A DNA stretch of 64,000 nucleotides from UBA4055 sp964648295 (GTDB lineage: Bacteria > UBA4055). Shown in pieces: positions 61,446-64,000 of this stretch. The notes under the pieces were generated by a model. That model had not been told where the DNA came from, made no database searches, and saw nothing but the letters and a program-made list of their open reading frames with translations. The translations under genes and the position numbers were made by a program. The stretch covers positions 62,001 to 126,000 of the forward strand of contig CAZYNH010000007.1 in NCBI GenBank assembly GCA_964648295.1, given 5' to 3'. How positions within the stretch are numbered: position 1 is the stretch's first letter; each line of letters starts with the position of its first letter.

Positions 61446-61503
61446 AAAAATAATTTTTTTTCTTACTCCGCCATTATTTGGCGTTGTACTTTATTTATAT
61501 TAC
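61445..61503 (+). promoter_or_regulatory. Palindrome-bearing promoter cassette, copy D
   Basis: CGCC-ATTATTT-GGCG (61469-61483) lies 12 nt before TATATT (61496-61501), followed by ACCGG. It is a near duplicate of copy C over about 59 nt. The gene start is 34 nt after the -10 box. Confidence 0.65.
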
Positions 61504-61535
61504 CGGTGTTGATAAATTAAACCAAGGAGACAACC

Positions 61536-61985
61536 ATGAAATTAGCCGAAGCCCTGATAAAAAGACGCGACATTGACACAGCCCTTGCAAATCTTAACAT
61601 GAGCCTGCAGGAGAATGTAAAAGTGCTTGAGGGCACAAAACCCTTTGAGGACCCGATTGCCCTTGCGGACCAGATGCAGATATTAATTGACGAGCAGGCC
61701 AAGCTCATACAAAAGATAAATAAAACAAACAACAAAACAGTTACGCCCGACGGCCGCACGCTTGACGAGCTGATAACATTAAGAGAGCAGCTCAAACGCC
61801 GCCACAAACTGTTTGACAGCGCCTACAAACATGCCTTCTCGAATACGAGGAGCTATAACGAAGTTAAATATGTCATTGCCGTTGATATGCAGATGCTAAA
61901 AAATAAAATCAGCGCGGCTGCAAAGGAGTTTAGGGAGCTTGACAACAAGATACAGGCAATAAACTGGATAACCGAGCTGGTTTAA
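61536..61985 (+). CDS. DIP1984 family protein (first paralog)
   Basis: This 149-residue coiled-coil protein begins MKLAEALIKRRDIDTALANL and has the DIP1984 pattern KVLEGTKPFEDP, LIQKINKTNNKT and GRTLDELITLREQLKRRHKLFDSAY. The family is often annotated septicolysin, but no activity has been shown to my knowledge. The start has AAGGAG behind promoter copy D. A second member lies at 62222. Confidence 0.78.
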   Translation: MKLAEALIKRRDIDTALANLNMSLQENVKVLEGTKPFEDPIALADQMQILIDEQAKLIQKINKTNNKTVTPDGRTLDELITLREQLKRRHKLFDSAYKHAFSNTRSYNEVKYVIAVDMQMLKNKISAAAKEFRELDNKIQAINWITELV

Positions 61986-62221
61986 AGCCAAAAAAAGCGG
62001 TTCATTGAAATAGGGTATGGGAAGGCGGAAAAGAGTTGCCAAAATCCGTAAGGATCTATGTGTTGCGGGCGAAAAGCAATGTAATTAAAATTCAATCGTA
62101 CAGTTTTAGTTCCTTCGGGAACGAATTCGGTTTCATGGTCTGATAAACAGACTGTCATCAAAAATACTACCGGGCGTAGTTTCTCCTTCCCTCCCTCGTT
62201 TATAATAAAAAGGTGCAGGAA
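61986..62221. other. Spacer between the DIP1984 paralogs with two hairpins
   Basis: This 236-nt gap holds a UUCG-loop hairpin (GTTCC-TTCG-GGAAC, 62109-62122) and a second hairpin (GTCTG-ATAAA-CAGAC, 62138-62152). The minus strand stays open for 58 codons (61982-62158) but no ribosome binding site is near its start. A TATAAT lies shortly before the next gene without a good -35 box. It may be a small RNA or decayed DNA. Confidence 0.35.
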
Positions 62222-62671
62222 ATGAATTTAGCCGAAGCTCTGATAATAAAGAATGATATCTGCGTAGAAATAGCAGAACTTGCCATCATAGAATATGAAA
62301 CATGCGCCCTTATTCCGCCCGGCGAAAAACCGCAAAAAGATCCGGGAGAGATATTGGAAAGTCTGCAGGCAAAATATGATGAGCTTGCCCTTATCGAAGA
62401 TCAGATCAAACGAACGAACAAAAGCTGCGGCATAAATGACCTGATAGTAAAAAGAGACCAGAGCAGAAGGCAGTACAGATTATTGAACATCGGATACAGA
62501 GCGGCATTCGATAAAAAAATTTTCAACAGGGACAAATTCAGAGTCTATAAAGACTTAAACGGCCTCAGAGGAAAGATGAGCGAAGCTTTGGAGCAATACA
62601 GGAAATACGATATCCTGATACAAGAACTCAACCGCAGCACCGAGCTGATAGAAAAAACAGAAAAAAATTAG
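62222..62671 (+). CDS. DIP1984 family protein (second, diverged paralog)
   Basis: From ATG 62222, behind CAGGAA, this encodes 149 residues: MNLAEALIIKNDICVEIAEL, then PPGEKPQKDPGEILE, LALIEDQIKRTNKS and INDLIVKRDQSRRQYRLLNIGYRAAFD. The same elements occur in the same order in the first paralog, but the sequence has clearly drifted. An in-frame GTG at 62213 precedes the binding site. No promoter cassette is found in front of it. Confidence 0.72.
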   Translation: MNLAEALIIKNDICVEIAELAIIEYETCALIPPGEKPQKDPGEILESLQAKYDELALIEDQIKRTNKSCGINDLIVKRDQSRRQYRLLNIGYRAAFDKKIFNRDKFRVYKDLNGLRGKMSEALEQYRKYDILIQELNRSTELIEKTEKN

Positions 62672-62682
62672 GGAAAATAAGC

Positions 62683-62711
62683 TTGATTAAGAACTAAAAA
62701 TCTATTATAAT
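62683..62711 (+). promoter_or_regulatory. Promoter of the EVE-like/nuclease-like gene
   Basis: TTGATT (62683-62688) and a perfect TATAAT (62706-62711) are 17 nt apart, 27 nt before the start codon at 62739. It lacks the CGCC-N7-GGCG palindrome, so this gene is outside the proposed regulon. Confidence 0.75.
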
Positions 62712-62738
62712 CATTAGTGTTTAAAAGGAGAGAGTTAA

Positions 62739-63998
62739 ATGAGCGTAAGGATTTCTCACTGTTCAACTTCATTGGATAATTATTACATTTGCATCAATGA
62801 GAGAGTATCGGGATTTTTGAACAGGGGACCTCAAGTCGGAGATTTAATTTATCTTGTTGTGAAAATCGGCAGAAAAAGTGTATGCGGAGCCAGATTTAAT
62901 TTAGATGAGCCGACTGATTACAAACCTTGGCCGGATTCAGAAAATTATGTGAATGTTCTTACTACAAAGAACTTAGAATTCTGCACTCCGTTCGATATTT
63001 CAATTATATCCCAAGTCGGCGGTAAATACTGGTCTATGAAATATATTCAGGGAGCAAAACCGATAAGCGACCAGCCGGCGATTGAAATGCTGGATAAAGA
63101 ATTTTCAAAGTACAGGATAGATAGTCCTTATATTTTTGATATAGATCCGAAATATATTAATACCGATGACCGGATTGAAGATGAATTAACGGTCGAAGAT
63201 GTCAATGTGTTAAAGAGAATTGTTAAAGAAATACCCGACGCAAAAGTTTCGATCATGGGCACCTTTCAAACTGTTCAGTTCTCAAATGAAACTGATAAGA
63301 TCAGAGGCTTGGAATCGCTCGTTAATGATAATTTCTATTCATTATTTCCTCAGTTCCCGGAAAACAATACGCTTTTAATACCTGAAAACAGGCTTTTCAA
63401 AACCAAAGGCATAAAAAAACAGGGCGCTAATGTAACCGGAATACGAACCATACCTGACGGAATTTTAATCGAGTTTAACAAGAAGCCCAAGAACCCGTTC
63501 AGGATCAATCTGATAGAATATGAATGCTACGGAGAAGGCAAAACAACCGGCAACAGTAAATCAACATACTTAAACAGTGTAATAATACCGCAGCTTATGA
63601 GGTTCGCTTCGTCATTCAGCATAATTACGGATGAGAATACAAGACGAACATCGGTGGATCAATGGGTCGATAAGATCATTGATTATACGAACAGCGATAA
63701 AAAGCTAAAGGACAAGATCATAAAATGGATCAAAGAAATTGATAATGAAATAGACGACCACGCAGTAGATAGAAAGATCGAGAAACTCCTTAAAGACTCT
63801 TTCAACAACAACTTGAGGGTCATCTTAGTAATAGACGAACTCAGCCTTGAGCAGAAACAGACAATAAAAAATGTAGTAAGCTCATTCAAGCTCGCAAACG
63901 GAGACGACAATGTCCAGTTCGAAGGCTATATTGTCAGGCTCGTACAAAAAATAAACATGATCAATAACGAAGCTGAATATGCTTTGACAATACAGTGA
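62739..63998 (+). CDS. Unknown two-domain protein: EVE/PUA-like N-terminus and possible PD-(D/E)XK nuclease
   Basis: This 419-residue protein starts behind AAAGGAGAG. Residues about 1-125 look like an EVE/PUA-type domain: FLNRGPQVGDLIYLVVKIGRKSVCGARF, then PTDYKPWPDSENYVNVL and KYWSMKYIQGAKPISDQPAIEMLDKEF. EVE domains read modified bases. Further on, Pro239-Asp240 (TIPDGILIEF) followed by Glu260, Glu262 and Glu266-Gly-Lys268 (LIEYECYGEGK) fits a PD-(D/E)XK nuclease core. A helical C-terminus ends in a beta strand (RVILVIDELS). If both readings hold it is a type IV-like restriction enzyme; either assignment could be wrong. Confidence 0.6.
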   Translation: MSVRISHCSTSLDNYYICINERVSGFLNRGPQVGDLIYLVVKIGRKSVCGARFNLDEPTDYKPWPDSENYVNVLTTKNLEFCTPFDISIISQVGGKYWSMKYIQGAKPISDQPAIEMLDKEFSKYRIDSPYIFDIDPKYINTDDRIEDELTVEDVNVLKRIVKEIPDAKVSIMGTFQTVQFSNETDKIRGLESLVNDNFYSLFPQFPENNTLLIPENRLFKTKGIKKQGANVTGIRTIPDGILIEFNKKPKNPFRINLIEYECYGEGKTTGNSKSTYLNSVIIPQLMRFASSFSIITDENTRRTSVDQWVDKIIDYTNSDKKLKDKIIKWIKEIDNEIDDHAVDRKIEKLLKDSFNNNLRVILVIDELSLEQKQTIKNVVSSFKLANGDDNVQFEGYIVRLVQKINMINNEAEYALTIQ

Positions 63999-64000
63999 TC

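Noticed and set aside
59367..61503. Reading the repeated TGGCG...TATATT cassette as a sigma-54 promoter
   Set aside because: The GG and GC pairs are not 10 nt apart and the -12 TTGC is absent in three of four copies. A sigma-70 -10 box with a palindromic operator fits better.
52151..61503. The four cassettes as a CRISPR array or transposon ends
   Set aside because: They are kilobases apart, lack regular spacers and all face the same direction before genes. No transposase gene is seen anywhere in the window.
61982..62158. 58-codon minus-strand open frame between the DIP1984 paralogs
   Set aside because: No ribosome binding site lies close to its ATG, and it overlaps the stop of the first paralog. 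Kept only as part of the spacer note.

Overview
The window carries a bacterial chromosome segment from an anaerobic, Gram-negative member of the FCB superphylum. The evidence is a C-terminal type IX secretion sorting tail on a C10 peptidase, a GldA/GldF/GldG-like ABC module, ribosomal protein THX, a short primary sigma factor lacking region 1.1, a meso-diaminopimelate MurE, pyruvate phosphate dikinase and a tungstate transporter. Promoters are of the TTGnnn-17-TAnnnT type rather than the -33/-7 type of Bacteroidota, so a lineage such as Delongbacteria or Cloacimonadota fits better than Bacteroidota. That placement is inference, not shown.

Region 1 (1-9.7 kb): on the minus strand, CinA (cut by the window edge), a TPR lipoprotein amidase and a 51-residue membrane protein; on the plus strand an aminotransferase and RlmB; then on the minus strand an FtsX-like permease, the tupABC tungstate operon behind a probable Mo/W-cofactor riboswitch, and the primary sigma factor. 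Region 2 (9.8-26.3 kb): ppdK with an unusual Cys/His tail, a superoxide-reductase-fold protein paired with a tiny membrane protein, an RlmM-like methylase, TraB/GumN, GNAT, PAS and response-regulator proteins, tRNA-Ser(CGA), an MFS carrier, THX with a long lysine-rich tail, rsgA, plsC, an ArsR regulator, a comF-nrdR-holA operon and gcvT. Region 3 (26.3-33 kb): a secreted C10 protease and the four-gene Gld-like ABC module.

Region 4 (33.2-37.7 kb): lepB, then rplM-rpsI-rpsB-tsf and pyrH, with a structured leader before rpsB. Region 5 (37.8-52.1 kb): a tightly packed division and cell-wall cluster, mraZ-rsmH-ftsL-ftsI-murE-murF-ftsW-murC-murB-ftsQ-ftsA-ftsZ, which lacks mraY, murD and murG, followed by an unknown gene and queD.

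Region 6 (52.1-64 kb) is accessory and the most interesting part. It has one 2032-residue protein joining AddB-like and AddA-like halves, a WYL-domain regulator directly behind it, a candidate HTH-Panacea toxin-antitoxin pair, unknown proteins, two DIP1984-family paralogs and a protein that may join an EVE-like domain to a PD-(D/E)XK-like nuclease. Four copies of one promoter cassette (a CGCC-N7-GGCG palindrome 11-12 nt before TATATT) lie in this region, which suggests a shared regulon, possibly run by the WYL protein.
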